Positions 1-9,467 of a stretch of 64,000 nt of DNA are shown piece by piece. Every line of letters begins with the position of its first letter. Within the stretch, counting starts at the first letter, position 1. Below the pieces are notes generated by a model. It was given only the letters and a program-made list of their open reading frames with translations. It was not told the origin of the DNA and did not search any database. Source of the stretch: Rossellomorea aquimaris (GTDB taxonomy: Bacteria; Bacillota; Bacilli; Bacillales; Bacillaceae_B); NCBI RefSeq assembly GCF_000935355.1, contig NZ_JXZC01000003.1, forward strand, positions 372,001-436,000, in the 5' to 3' direction. A program made the translations under genes and the position numbers.

Positions 1-20
1 ACTCTTTATTTTTGGTCGGT

Positions 21-41
21 AAATCGTAATGATTACGTATT
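21..41. promoter_or_regulatory. Zur box upstream of the metallophore operon
   Basis: Two halves, AAATCGTAAT and ATTACGTATT, flank a central G. This is close to the Bacillus Zur operator (AAATCGTAAT, one base, ATTACGATTT): the left arm matches fully and the right arm at 8 of 10 positions. It lies about 60 bases before the cntK start, so zinc-loaded Zur would be expected to block the operon promoter. The -35 and -10 hexamers are not clear. The match is seen; binding is inferred. Confidence 0.85.
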
Positions 42-102
42 GTTCAAGTGAAAGTCCGATCACACTTGAAATCTTTTCAACAAAAGAAACAGAGGGATCG
101 AA

Positions 103-951
103 ATGATGCAGGAGATCGATTTTATTAAATTCAACCCGACGGAGAATATGACAGTACTTGTAAAGACCAAACACCTCAAGGAAGAATATCATCGGATTGC
201 GTCAAAGCTTATGGCATATGACAGTTTATATGCTGAACAGGTAGGGTTCATTGAAGAGTCAAAGAATTCTGCTGCGGATTCCAGCCTGCAGATGGCAGGG
301 GGAGAATTCTGTGGGAATGCCTGCATGTCGTTGGCTGCCTTCATTGCTTCGGGAAAGGCGCTGCCCCTCGGTTGTTGGACAACCATTCTGATGGAAGTCT
401 CGGGCACCGACGAGTTGGTCCGGTGTGATGTGAAGAATGAGATGGGCCTGTACCGATGCAGCATGACAATGCCTATACCCGCAAGGATCAAGATGCAAAT
501 GTGGGTGGTGGATGGAGAGGAACTTCCCATTACGATGATCTATTATCAGGAGGCGGTTCACGCTGTATTGGAAGCGGGACAGTTGGACTCTTCATTACGC
601 CGATCGGCAGAAACTCTGGCACGATTGATCAACTCCTCCTATGAGGCCAATCTGGTTGGTGTTTTACTCTATGATCCTGAAACACACGAACTTGCCCCCC
701 TCATCCATGTACCGGATGTGAACAGCATGATGTGGGAACGGGGATGCGGATCGGGGACCGGATCATTGGGTGCTTATCTCGCATGGAAGCAAAGGCGCTG
801 CATCTCGCTGCAGGTTAAACAGCCTGGAGGGGAAATGCATGTAACCGCAGATTGGGATGCAGGGTCCATTAACTCGGTCAGGATTGAAGGCACTGTAGGT
901 ATTGTGGCCGAAGGGAAAGCATTTATACACATGATAGAGGAGGTTATATGA
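103..951 (+). CDS. cntK: Histidine racemase of opine metallophore synthesis (CntK-like)
   Basis: This 282-residue protein has the diaminopimelate-epimerase fold. It carries the two cysteines used by cofactor-independent racemases, in GGEFCGNAC (Cys70) and ERGCGSGTG (Cys215). In the staphylopine pathway CntK turns L-histidine into D-histidine, the starting block of the metallophore. The assignment rests on the family and on being first of nine genes in exact cntKLMABCDFE order. An AGAGGGA ribosome site precedes the ATG, and the stop overlaps the next gene by four bases, so translation is probably coupled. A true DapF is unlikely because the neighbours are all metallophore genes. Confidence 0.9.
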   Translation: MMQEIDFIKFNPTENMTVLVKTKHLKEEYHRIASKLMAYDSLYAEQVGFIEESKNSAADSSLQMAGGEFCGNACMSLAAFIASGKALPLGCWTTILMEVSGTDELVRCDVKNEMGLYRCSMTMPIPARIKMQMWVVDGEELPITMIYYQEAVHAVLEAGQLDSSLRRSAETLARLINSSYEANLVGVLLYDPETHELAPLIHVPDVNSMMWERGCGSGTGSLGAYLAWKQRRCISLQVKQPGGEMHVTADWDAGSINSVRIEGTVGIVAEGKAFIHMIEEVI

Positions 952-1757
952 TGAAGGCGAGTAAGACCTTTGAAGCGGATCTGAAGATCTATTTGGAACG
1001 ATTTGATGATGCCATTCAAGAGAGTAGCCTTATGGAAGAGGAGGCTGTGGCGTTAGAGGAATTAATCAACGAGTATTCACAATTCATTCTTAATGAAGAG
1101 TACATAAAGAGGTGGGATCAGGTAGCGGATCCGCACCTGGTAGATCAGTTAAGAAATCTATCCGCCCTATCCGTGGCCAAGATGGAGAAGCACCGGGCCC
1201 GGAAGCTGTTGAGGGGTGAAGAAGAGATAGCAGACTACTTTCGAAACATTGAATCAAGCATTGAAGAGGAGTTCGGGCAGTTTCAGGTGACAGGGGAATC
1301 AACTGTACTCCTTGTCGGCTCTGGTTCTTTTCCGATGACACCGCTCCTTATTGCGGGACGCACTGGCGCAAAGGTGATCGGAATCGACATTGACGAAGAG
1401 GCGGTCACCCTGGGAAGGCAGGTTGTGAATCGGTTAGGCAGGGATTTAAATATTGCACTGGAACTTTCGTTTGTGGAACAGCTCAGAGATCTCAAGGAAG
1501 TGACCCATATCATCTTCAGTTCGACGGTTGAAGTGAAGTATGACATCATGGATCAGTTATATGAGTTGACCAATGAAGAGGTCGTTGTGTCGATGAGGTA
1601 CGGGGATGGACTGAAATCCCTCTTCAACTTTCCTTCCCGTGAAGTAGATAAGGAGAAGTGGAGAATAGCAGAAAACAGTCTGCGTCCCCAGCAAATATTT
1701 GATATCTTACTTTATGAAAAAATTCGCCCCGCTTCAAGTCAGGAGGGGAAACGATGA
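948..1757 (+). CDS. cntL: Nicotianamine-synthase-like aminobutyrate transferase (CntL-like)
   Basis: A 269-residue protein with an alpha-helical N-terminal part and a Rossmann methyltransferase-like domain. Its SAM-binding loop is VGSGSFPMTPL near residues 123-133, followed by an acidic strand (GIDIDEE, 145-151). CntL enzymes move the aminobutyrate group of S-adenosylmethionine onto the amine of histidine. The start overlaps the cntK stop (ATGA), with a GAGGAGG ribosome site just before it; the second ATG three bases later is equally possible. It overlaps cntM by four bases at the other end, so synthesis genes K, L and M are tightly coupled. Confidence 0.9.
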   Translation: MMKASKTFEADLKIYLERFDDAIQESSLMEEEAVALEELINEYSQFILNEEYIKRWDQVADPHLVDQLRNLSALSVAKMEKHRARKLLRGEEEIADYFRNIESSIEEEFGQFQVTGESTVLLVGSGSFPMTPLLIAGRTGAKVIGIDIDEEAVTLGRQVVNRLGRDLNIALELSFVEQLRDLKEVTHIIFSSTVEVKYDIMDQLYELTNEEVVVSMRYGDGLKSLFNFPSREVDKEKWRIAENSLRPQQIFDILLYEKIRPASSQEGKR

Positions 1758-3070
1758 AAAAGGATAAACGGGTGTTGGTCATAGGCACGGGACCCGCTAC
1801 GGTGCAGCTTTGTATGATCGTAAAGAATCACCTGGGATGCGAGGTGGGGCTCGCAGGGAGGAATTCCGTCCGGTCGGAATCATTTTTCCAATCATTAGAG
1901 ATGAATGGAAATCAGATTCGGGTGTCTGTTCAAAATCAGAAGAATGAGAGATTACAAGGTGAATGCCTGATTGATCATGTGTACCGCGGTCTCGACACGA
2001 TAAGGGGAGAGTGGGATATCGTCGTATTGGCCGTCACTACAGACGCGTATCTGGACGTGCTCCACACTATTCCGAGAGAAGTATTCAAAGGCGTGCGGTC
2101 GATCGTATTGGTTTCACCGACTTTCGGATCCAATAGTCTTGTGAAGCATGATCTGGCTGACGTTCAACCAGAGGCGGAAATCATCAGCTTCTCTACTTAT
2201 TTAGGAGATACGAGGTGGATGGAGATGCACCCTTCTCACCATATCATTACGACGGCGGTGAAGAAGAAGCTCTATATCGGATCGACCCATCGTCAATCGA
2301 AGACGATTCAAAACCTGATTTCGTTAGGGCAGGAGCTCGGGATAGAGTTAGTGCAGACTGAATCCCCATTAGAAGCAGAAACACGTAATATTTCCCTCTA
2401 TGTACATCCACCGCTCTTTATGAATGATGTGACACTGCGGGAGATATTCGACGAGGGACCTTCCATGAAATATGTGTATAAGCTGTATCCCGAAGGACCG
2501 ATCACCCAGCATCTGGTCCGGGATATGCTCGCCCAATGGCAGGAAATGATGGAAATCCTTAAAAGAGTGAATATCAAGCCACTCAACTTACTTCGATTCA
2601 TGACGGACGATACCTATCCAGTAAGATTGGAAAGCTTATCAAGGAGTGACATCGAAGGGTTTGAACAGCTGGATAGAATCCACCAGGAGTATTTGCTTTA
2701 CGTACGCTATACCTCACTTTTGATCGATCCCTTTTCTACTCCTGACGAGGCAGGAAGGTATTTCGATTTCTCGGCCGTTCCAATCAGGAAGATGTACAGG
2801 AACGCAGGGGGCGAGCTGGATATCCCGAGAATGCCTAAGGAAGATTATTACCGGATCAAGATCATCCAGGGAATTGCACGATTCCTGGAAGTACCTAGCC
2901 CCACCATTGACAAGCTGATCGGGATCTATGAAAACAAGCTGACCGAAGTCGCGGGAGTCCATCATGATCAAAAGCTTTCCGAAGCCTTTTCCATTCGAAG
3001 TTTCGAAGAGGATCTAAAGAGGATCACTAGTGAGATGGGAAAAGAGTTGGTTACAGAATTTAAATCGTAA
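1754..3070 (+). CDS. cntM: Opine dehydrogenase of metallophore synthesis (CntM-like)
   Basis: This 438-residue protein has an N-terminal dinucleotide-binding motif (VLVIGTGPATVQL, 7-19) and the staphylopine/pseudopaline dehydrogenase architecture. CntM condenses the CntL product with an alpha-keto acid and reduces the imine with NAD(P)H. Segment STYLGDTRW (148-156) covers the region where, as I recall, keto-acid choice is set in S. aureus CntM. An aspartate there (Asp152) together with a CntK homologue would favour a D-histidine, pyruvate-type product, but this needs an alignment. The ribosome site AGGAGGGG precedes the ATG. The stop codon lies inside a second Zur-like box. Confidence 0.9.
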   Translation: MKKDKRVLVIGTGPATVQLCMIVKNHLGCEVGLAGRNSVRSESFFQSLEMNGNQIRVSVQNQKNERLQGECLIDHVYRGLDTIRGEWDIVVLAVTTDAYLDVLHTIPREVFKGVRSIVLVSPTFGSNSLVKHDLADVQPEAEIISFSTYLGDTRWMEMHPSHHIITTAVKKKLYIGSTHRQSKTIQNLISLGQELGIELVQTESPLEAETRNISLYVHPPLFMNDVTLREIFDEGPSMKYVYKLYPEGPITQHLVRDMLAQWQEMMEILKRVNIKPLNLLRFMTDDTYPVRLESLSRSDIEGFEQLDRIHQEYLLYVRYTSLLIDPFSTPDEAGRYFDFSAVPIRKMYRNAGGELDIPRMPKEDYYRIKIIQGIARFLEVPSPTIDKLIGIYENKLTEVAGVHHDQKLSEAFSIRSFEEDLKRITSEMGKELVTEFKS

Positions 3071-3082
3071 TGATTTTGTTTT
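3062..3082. promoter_or_regulatory. Second Zur-like box, over the cntM stop and before cntA
   Basis: The left arm AAATCGTAAT is identical to the first ten bases of the upstream Zur box. After a G, the right arm ATTTTGTTTT matches the consensus arm at 7 of 10 positions. The TAA of cntM is inside the left arm. AT-rich TATAAA-like hexamers follow at 3082 and 3093, so an internal promoter for the import genes is plausible. The repeated half-site is seen; separate Zur control of cntA onward is inferred. Confidence 0.65.
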
Positions 3083-3114
3083 ATAAAAAGAATATAAAAG
3101 GAGAGAAACATGGG

Positions 3115-4707
3115 ATGAAGAAGAGATGGACAACAAGCGTAATGATTCTTTTGATGATGATCCTCACTGCCTGCGGAGCGAAAACAGAAGGTGAACAGGA
3201 CACAGATAAAAATGAACTGGTATATGCGACGGCCAAGGATATCAATGATATGAACCCACATTTATACACAGGGTCTATGGCTGCCCAGGGGAAAGTGTAT
3301 GAATCATTGGTTGAAAATACAGAGGATGGCATCAAGCCGCTCCTTGCTGAATCCTGGGAGATTTCAGATGACGGCAAGGTGTATACATTCCATCTCAGGC
3401 AAGGTGTCACCTTCCATGATGGGGAGCCGTTCAATGCCGAGGCCGTGAAGAAGAACATTGAAGCGGTACAGGAGAATGCGGAGAAGCATGCGTGGATCAA
3501 GCTTTCCACTAAAATCGAGGAGGTTCGGGTCGTTGACGAGCATACGGTGGAACTGGCCCTGTCTGAACCCTACTATCCTGCCTTGACAGAGCTTTCGATG
3601 ACAAGGCCATATGTGTTCCTTTCACCCAATGACTTCATGGGTGGGGAAACGAAGGATGGTGTGAATGGTTATCACGGCACCGGTCCCTATATGCTTGGGG
3701 AACATAAGGTAGACGAGTTCGCACGGTTCGAAGCAAACGAAGACTACTGGGGAGGAACCCCTTCTATTAACGAAATTACAGCGAAGGTGCTTCCTGCAGG
3801 GGAGACGACATTCATGGCTTTACAAAAAGGGGAGGTCAACTTTGCCTTCACAGATGATCGCGGTACTGACAGCCTGAATGTGGAAGCGATGAACGAGCTG
3901 GTCGAAACAGGAGATCACCAGGTGGAAAGAAGTGAGGCGATGAATACGAAGATGATTGTCGCCAATAGCAGCAAAACGGATAGTCCCGTTACCGAGACAG
4001 CGGTTCGGGAAGCGATCTGGTATGCCATTGACAGGAAAACGATTTCAGAAGATATTTTGGACGGGACGGAAACAGAAGCCCATACCTTATTTTCATCCAA
4101 TGTCCTTTATGCAGATATAGATCTTGAGAAGAGGGAATTTGATGTCAATAAAGCTGAAAAGTTATTAGAAGAAAGTGGATGGAAATCCGGTAATGATGGG
4201 GTTCGTGAAAAGGATGGACGTCCTTTGGCCATGAAGCTCTATTATGACGTCAATTCCCCTTCTCAAAAAACAGAGGCTGAATTCATTCAAAGCTCATTGA
4301 AACAAATCGGTGCGAGCCTTGAAATTGTAGGGGAGGAATCCACATCCATCGCAAATAGACGATCAACTGGTGAATATGAATTATTATTTAATCAAACATG
4401 GGGTCTCGCGTACGATCCGGTCAGTACAATCGCGGCATTCACTTCCGATGCTTCGTACCTTCATACAACGAAAGGCATCAAGCAGGCGGATGAGCTTTAT
4501 AGGAAAATAAATGAAGTGATGGTGACGACGGACGAAGGAAAGAGGAAAGCCCTCTATAAGGAGATTTTGACGATCGTTCATGACGAAGCCGTATTTATTC
4601 CAATATCGAATGGCCGGATGACGGTTGTGGCTCCTAAAGATTTAAAGGGACTGACATTCAAACAAACACAGTTTGAGCTGCCATTCGAAAAGATGAGACT
4701 CCAATAA
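3115..4707 (+). CDS. cntA: Metal-metallophore binding lipoprotein (CntA-like)
   Basis: A 530-residue family 5 extracytoplasmic binding protein. The N-terminus MKKRWTTSVMILLMM ends in the lipobox LTAC, so it should be lipidated and anchored outside the membrane. Near residues 86-102 it has the usual FHLRQGVTFHDGEPFNA segment. CntA captures the metal-loaded opine and hands it to CntBC. I chose ATG 3115 because the signal peptide begins there and AAAAGGAGAG sits 10-12 bases upstream; an earlier in-frame ATG at 3070 lacks a ribosome site and spoils the leader. Confidence 0.9.
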   Translation: MKKRWTTSVMILLMMILTACGAKTEGEQDTDKNELVYATAKDINDMNPHLYTGSMAAQGKVYESLVENTEDGIKPLLAESWEISDDGKVYTFHLRQGVTFHDGEPFNAEAVKKNIEAVQENAEKHAWIKLSTKIEEVRVVDEHTVELALSEPYYPALTELSMTRPYVFLSPNDFMGGETKDGVNGYHGTGPYMLGEHKVDEFARFEANEDYWGGTPSINEITAKVLPAGETTFMALQKGEVNFAFTDDRGTDSLNVEAMNELVETGDHQVERSEAMNTKMIVANSSKTDSPVTETAVREAIWYAIDRKTISEDILDGTETEAHTLFSSNVLYADIDLEKREFDVNKAEKLLEESGWKSGNDGVREKDGRPLAMKLYYDVNSPSQKTEAEFIQSSLKQIGASLEIVGEESTSIANRRSTGEYELLFNQTWGLAYDPVSTIAAFTSDASYLHTTKGIKQADELYRKINEVMVTTDEGKRKALYKEILTIVHDEAVFIPISNGRMTVVAPKDLKGLTFKQTQFELPFEKMRLQ

Positions 4708-4752
4708 TGAAAAGGGAAGTCGTTACCTTGGATTTCCGAGAGGAGGATTGTC

Positions 4753-5685
4753 TTGATACGATACATCATTAGAAGACTAGTGGTATCGATTCCTGTCCTA
4801 TTGATGATTTCATTTATAACGTACGTGTTGATGAGCCTGTCCCCCATGGATCCGGCTGAGGTGGTCCTGAAGTCCCAGGGGGTACCGGTCATTACGGATG
4901 AATTGGTGGAAGAGACGAGGAAGGAGCTCGGATTTGACCGGCCTTTCCTCCTTCAGTACGGGGATTGGTTGATGGATTGTCTCCGGTTGGACTTTGGAGC
5001 ATCCTTTGTGACGGGACAGCCTGTATGGTCGCTCCTTGGACCAGCTTTAATCAACACAGTGAAGTTGACGCTCCTTTCCTCGGTTGCGGTCATAATTCTC
5101 TCGGTTTTTCTTGGAGTGATCTGTGCATTGCAGCAGGACAAAGCGGTGGATCAGTTTGTCAGGGGCGTCTCGTTCTTCTTAACGGCCATGCCTTCCTACT
5201 TACTGGCATCTTTGTTGATCTGGTATTTTTCTGTGAAGCTCGATTTATTTCCGACGAATGGCATGGACTCCTATACAAGTTACATCCTCCCCGTACTGGT
5301 CATTACCATCAGCTATGCGGGGATATACTTCCGGGTCGTTCGAAGCTCGATGCTCAGTCAATTAAGTGAGGATTATGTACTTTATGCCAGGGCATGCGGC
5401 TTGAAGGAATGGAGAGTCACTGTCCGTATCATACGCAACTCCCTGCAGGTGGCCATTTCGGTCTTTTGTATGGCGATACCGATTATATTGGGGAGTACGG
5501 TTGTCGTGGAAAGTGTGTTTGCCTGGCCGGGAGTAGGAAGTTTGAGTATCAGATCCATTGTCAGCAGGGACTTTCCAGTCGTTCAGGCGTATGTACTGAT
5601 CGTGGCGGTGGCATTCGTGGCCTTCAATGCCATCTCAGATATCTTGAATGCCGCAGTGAATCCAAGAGTAAGGAATGATCATTAA
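4753..5685 (+). CDS. cntB: Metallophore ABC importer permease 1 (CntB-like)
   Basis: This 310-residue DppB/OppB-type permease has about six membrane helices and a cytoplasmic coupling stretch around LYARACGLKEW. It should form the membrane channel with CntC. A TTG start at 4753 is set by AGGAGG at 4741-4746; no ATG lies near. The stop directly abuts the cntC start. Gene order and the size match to CntB distinguish it from general dipeptide permeases, which sequence alone would not. Confidence 0.85.
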   Translation: MIRYIIRRLVVSIPVLLMISFITYVLMSLSPMDPAEVVLKSQGVPVITDELVEETRKELGFDRPFLLQYGDWLMDCLRLDFGASFVTGQPVWSLLGPALINTVKLTLLSSVAVIILSVFLGVICALQQDKAVDQFVRGVSFFLTAMPSYLLASLLIWYFSVKLDLFPTNGMDSYTSYILPVLVITISYAGIYFRVVRSSMLSQLSEDYVLYARACGLKEWRVTVRIIRNSLQVAISVFCMAIPIILGSTVVVESVFAWPGVGSLSIRSIVSRDFPVVQAYVLIVAVAFVAFNAISDILNAAVNPRVRNDH

Positions 5686-6585
5686 ATGAGACAATTAACG
5701 AATTTACGTCATGATAAGCTGGCGATGGTATCGTTGATCGTCATTCTCTTGACCTTCCTTGGCGGTCTGTTTGCGCCATTCATAGCTCCACATGATCCAG
5801 CGGAAGTCGATATGAGCTTACGTTATGCACCCCCTTCATGGGATTATCTGTTAGGGAATGATCATTTGGGACGCTGCATCTTCTCGAGGATCCTTTTCGG
5901 CATCCGGCCGAGTGTCTTGTGGGTCTTGCTCGCACTGGCCATTTCCGTGGTCATCGGGGCAATCGTCGGTTTCCTGGCGGGATATTTTGGGGGAAGAATG
6001 GATGCGGTTCTGATGAGAGTCTGTGATATCATGCTGTCGTTTCCCGGATATGTCATGGCCCTTGCCATTATCGGTGTACTTGGGGTCGGGCTTGAAAATA
6101 TACTGATTGCCTTCATTGTCACAAAGTGGGCATGGTTTGCCCGTGTCATCCGGACATCGGTCAGACAATTTGCCGAATCTGATTATGTCAGGTATGCAAG
6201 GGTCATCGGGGTGGGGCACGGAAGAATCATGCTCAAGCATATCCTGCCCGTGACGTTCGCCGATATCGCGGTCATTTCCAGCAGTTCAATTTCCTCGATG
6301 ATTCTGCAGATTTCAGGCTTCTCCTTTCTCGGATTGGGGGTCCAGGCGCCAACTGCGGAGTGGGGGATGATGCTTAGTGAAGCCCGCTCGGTGATGTTTA
6401 CAAGGCCGGAGCTATTATTGGCACCCGGTTTCGCCATCATCATCATTGTGATGGCGTTCAATTTTCTCTCCGATTCCCTGCAGGTTGCTTTGGATCCAAG
6501 GAGCCGGGGCACAAGGGTTCACAGGAGGAACAGCCTGTCACTTATCAATACGGAATCAAGAAAAGAGGTGGCTGAAACTAAATGA
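5686..6585 (+). CDS. cntC: Metallophore ABC importer permease 2 (CntC-like)
   Basis: A 299-residue DppC/OppC-type permease: an N-terminal helix, the short APHDP-containing loop typical of this half, then a five-helix permease domain with coupling loop YVRYARVIGVG. The ATG follows the cntB stop without a gap, and GGAATGATC lies just upstream. Its own last four bases overlap cntD. It is expected to pair with CntB in uptake of the metal-opine complex. Confidence 0.85.
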   Translation: MRQLTNLRHDKLAMVSLIVILLTFLGGLFAPFIAPHDPAEVDMSLRYAPPSWDYLLGNDHLGRCIFSRILFGIRPSVLWVLLALAISVVIGAIVGFLAGYFGGRMDAVLMRVCDIMLSFPGYVMALAIIGVLGVGLENILIAFIVTKWAWFARVIRTSVRQFAESDYVRYARVIGVGHGRIMLKHILPVTFADIAVISSSSISSMILQISGFSFLGLGVQAPTAEWGMMLSEARSVMFTRPELLLAPGFAIIIIVMAFNFLSDSLQVALDPRSRGTRVHRRNSLSLINTESRKEVAETK

Positions 6586-7388
6586 ATATTCTCGAGGTAA
6601 ACGGACTGTCCATCGTCGATGAAAAGACGGACCATTGGCTTGTGAAGGATAGCTCCTTCCACGTGAAGAAGGGGGGGACACTCGCTATCGTCGGGGAAAG
6701 CGGAAGTGGCAAATCCCTGACATGCCGTTCGCTGATGAGATTGAACCAGCCATGGCTGAAAGAAACAGGTACCGTCCTTTTTAAAGGGGAAGATCTCCTT
6801 ACCCTTTCGAAAAAAGGGATGAGGCAGAAACGGGGCAAACAGATGTACATGATCATGCAGAATGGGATGACCGCATTTGATCCAACACGGGTCATAGGCG
6901 TTCATCTACGTCAGGCGACAGCGGAACATTTCAACTGGTCTAAGGTGGAGACGGAACGAAAGCTGAAAATCGCCATTGAAAGCGTCATGATCAAGAATCC
7001 TGAAGAAGTGCTCAATAAATATCCTTATCAATTATCGGGAGGTATGCTCCAAAGAATCATGATTGCCCTTGCCCTCATCCTCGAACCTGATCTCATCTTA
7101 GCTGATGAGCCGACGACAGCACTTGATACCATCACCCAGTATGAAGTGGTGAATCAGCTGATCCGGTTACGGGAAAGGACGGGGTCCTCCATGATCTTCG
7201 TCTCCCATGACCTGGGAGTGGTCCGTCACATAGCCGATGATTTATTGGTGATGCAGGACGGCAGGATTATTGAACGGGGAAAGGCTCAGTCGGTTTTCAC
7301 AGAGCCGGAAAAGGAGTATACGAAATACCTGGTATCCACCCGCAAATCGTTGAGTCACCATTTTAACAGTCTGATGGGGAGTCCTTAA
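6582..7388 (+). CDS. cntD: Metallophore ABC importer ATPase 1 (CntD-like)
   Basis: This 268-residue ABC ATPase has Walker [10 protein letters not shown]-loop MIMQNG, signature LSGGMLQR and Walker [13 protein letters not shown]. It matches the DppD half of peptide/nickel-type importers but lacks the long C-terminal oligopeptide extension with cysteines. It overlaps cntC by ATGA and lies one base before cntF. It should power import through CntBC together with CntF. Confidence 0.87.
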   Translation: MNILEVNGLSIVDEKTDHWLVKDSSFHVKKGGTLAIVGESGSGKSLTCRSLMRLNQPWLKETGTVLFKGEDLLTLSKKGMRQKRGKQMYMIMQNGMTAFDPTRVIGVHLRQATAEHFNWSKVETERKLKIAIESVMIKNPEEVLNKYPYQLSGGMLQRIMIALALILEPDLILADEPTTALDTITQYEVVNQLIRLRERTGSSMIFVSHDLGVVRHIADDLLVMQDGRIIERGKAQSVFTEPEKEYTKYLVSTRKSLSHHFNSLMGSP

Positions 7389-7389
7389 T

Positions 7390-8136
7390 ATGCTGAATGT
7401 GAATCATGTAAATAAATCATATCAACGTGGTGGCCTCTTTACAAAAGAGAGGAAGCAAGTGCTGACCGATGTCAGCTTTGAAGTGAAGCGGGGAGAATGT
7501 CTGGGTATCATCGGGGAAAGCGGAAGTGGTAAATCGACTCTGGGCCGGCTCTTGACCGGGATAGAAAAACCGGACCGGGGAACCGTTAGCCTTGACGGTG
7601 TCGATGTAGCAGACACGAACCGGCGAAAAGGGAAGATCAGCGCGGTGTTCCAGGATTACAAATCCTCCATCAATCCATTTTTTACGGTAGAGCAGGCCAT
7701 CCTTGAACCACTCGAGCTGCAGAAAGTATCAGAAGATCAGAAGGCTTATAAGGTAGACGGACTGCTGAGTGAAGTAGAATTGCCACTTACATACAAGCAT
7801 AAATATCCCCATGAATTGTCCGGTGGAGAGATTCAAAGGGTGTGTATCGCAAGAGCGATCTCCACCGAGCCCGACTGCATCCTCTTTGATGAAGCCATCA
7901 GTTCCCTGGATGTGTCGGTTCAATTACAGGTATTGAATCTTCTCCGGAAATTGAAAGAAACCTACTGCATGACCTATGTGTTCATCACCCATGATATTCA
8001 GGCTGCCGCCTATATCTGCGACCGCATCCTCATCTTTCGCAACGGACAGGTGGAAGAATTGGTTGAAACGGAAAGCTTAAAGGACGTTCAGTCCGATTAT
8101 GCGAAACAGCTGTTGCGGGCACTAATCACGTTTTAG
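7390..8136 (+). CDS. cntF: Metallophore ABC importer ATPase 2 (CntF-like)
   Basis: A 248-residue ABC ATPase, DppF-like: Walker [10 protein letters not shown], signature LSGGEIQR, Walker B CILFDEAISSLD with the usual catalytic glutamate, and switch histidine in VFITHD. The start follows cntD by one base and the ribosome site GGGGAGT lies in the end of cntD. It should form a heterodimer with CntD. Confidence 0.87.
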   Translation: MLNVNHVNKSYQRGGLFTKERKQVLTDVSFEVKRGECLGIIGESGSGKSTLGRLLTGIEKPDRGTVSLDGVDVADTNRRKGKISAVFQDYKSSINPFFTVEQAILEPLELQKVSEDQKAYKVDGLLSEVELPLTYKHKYPHELSGGEIQRVCIARAISTEPDCILFDEAISSLDVSVQLQVLNLLRKLKETYCMTYVFITHDIQAAAYICDRILIFRNGQVEELVETESLKDVQSDYAKQLLRALITF

Positions 8137-8173
8137 TCCCGGAAATCATCAAGATGAGAGGAGGCGATAGACA

Positions 8174-9367
8174 GTGAATGGAGCATTATCGTGGCCATTT
8201 TTACGACTTTATCTGGTAGTCCTTTTTTATTTCAGTTCCAACGCCATCCTGAACGTGCTCATCCCCCTGCAAGGAAAAGAGTGGGGAGCAAGCAACACGA
8301 CGATCGGACTGGTGATGGGGGCTTATCTATTTACGACGATGTTCTTCCGGCCCTGGGCTGGTCAGATCATTCAAAAGCACGGACCGACCCGGATCCTGCG
8401 TATCATCCTGATCCTGAATGGGCTTGCCCTTGCTCTATATGCCATTTCAGGCCTTGGAGGCTATTTAGTGGCCAGGATGCTGCAGGGGGTGGCGACGGCC
8501 TTCTTTTCTATGGCCATGCAAATAGGGATCATCGATGCACTCCCTGAGAAAGACCGGTCGCAAGGTATCTCGCTTTATTCTTTGTTTTCCTATATCCCGG
8601 GAATCCTTGGTCCGCTACTAGCCATCGGAATCTGGCAGGAAGGAATGGATTCATTCGGTTACGTCATGATTGGGCTTGCCGTAGTGACGGGCTTATTTGG
8701 GTATAGCGCCAAGTTGGAAACGAAAGAAGATGAACCGGTAATAGATGGGAAAGGGGGAAAGATGCTTGCCTCCTTTACCCAACTGGTGAAAAATCCTTTC
8801 CTGTTCCGGTGCAGCGTACTGATGCTTGGTTCTTCCATCATATTCGGGGCCATCACCACCTTCATCCCTCTATATGCATTACAGATGGAGAGTGGAAGTG
8901 CCGGAATATTCCTTATGCTGCAGGCTGCAACCGTTGTGTTTGCACGTTTCACCTTGAGAAAGCATATTCCATCTGACGGCAAATGGCATGCCCCCTTTGT
9001 CATGGGGACCATGCTTCTTCTCGCCCTGTCAGCCCTATGCATCAGCTTCTCCCAGGCGTTGGGGAGCGTCCCTTTCTATGTGGGGGCTGTCGGGATCGGA
9101 ATGTCTCAGGCGCTGATTTATCCAACACTTACAACGTATCTATCATTTGTTCTTCCGAAAGTGGATCGGAATGTCCTCCTGGGGCTCTTCATTGCGACGG
9201 CCGACTTGGGAGTTTCCCTTGGAGGAGTAATGATGGGACCACTCGCCGACCTCTCGTCTTATTCGTTCATGTATGGGATGTGTGCGATCCTGGGTGTAGT
9301 GATGATCCTTTTTTCTTACAAAAGGAGAACGGAACCTAAATGGGCCAGTGGGAGAGAATCATGTTAA
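8174..9367 (+). CDS. cntE: Opine metallophore exporter, MFS family (CntE-like)
   Basis: This 397-residue major facilitator has about twelve helices and the MFS loop between helices 2 and 3 (FRPWAGQIIQKHG). In S. aureus CntE exports staphylopine, which both delivers the metallophore and prevents its toxic build-up inside. The GTG start is preceded by GAGGAGG at 8157-8163. It is the last gene of the operon and is followed by a clear intrinsic terminator. A drug-efflux role would be the default reading without this context. Confidence 0.85.
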   Translation: MNGALSWPFLRLYLVVLFYFSSNAILNVLIPLQGKEWGASNTTIGLVMGAYLFTTMFFRPWAGQIIQKHGPTRILRIILILNGLALALYAISGLGGYLVARMLQGVATAFFSMAMQIGIIDALPEKDRSQGISLYSLFSYIPGILGPLLAIGIWQEGMDSFGYVMIGLAVVTGLFGYSAKLETKEDEPVIDGKGGKMLASFTQLVKNPFLFRCSVLMLGSSIIFGAITTFIPLYALQMESGSAGIFLMLQAATVVFARFTLRKHIPSDGKWHAPFVMGTMLLLALSALCISFSQALGSVPFYVGAVGIGMSQALIYPTLTTYLSFVLPKVDRNVLLGLFIATADLGVSLGGVMMGPLADLSSYSFMYGMCAILGVVMILFSYKRRTEPKWASGRESC

Positions 9368-9401
9368 TCTTTGATCCCTTGTTTACTACAGAGGATGTGA
9401 T

Positions 9402-9439
9402 AAAAACGATCAGGATCTCATACTTCTGATCGTTTTTTT
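9402..9439 (+). terminator. Intrinsic terminator of the metallophore operon
   Basis: Stem AAAAACGATCAG / CTGATCGTTTTT with an 11-base loop and a run of seven T. It lies 35 bases after the cntE stop. Its A-rich left flank could also serve the convergent spo0M. Confidence 0.9.
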
Positions 9440-9467
9440 GTTATGATTTTCTTCATCCATTTACGTT

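Noticed and set aside
3070-3114. Extended N-terminus for the CntA-like lipoprotein
   Set aside because: The extra 15 residues precede a complete lipoprotein leader and have no ribosome site; the ATG at 3115 does.
5851-6240. Minus-strand frame of 129 residues inside cntC
   Set aside because: It mirrors the codon structure of the membrane protein on the other strand and has polar low-complexity content typical of a shadow frame.
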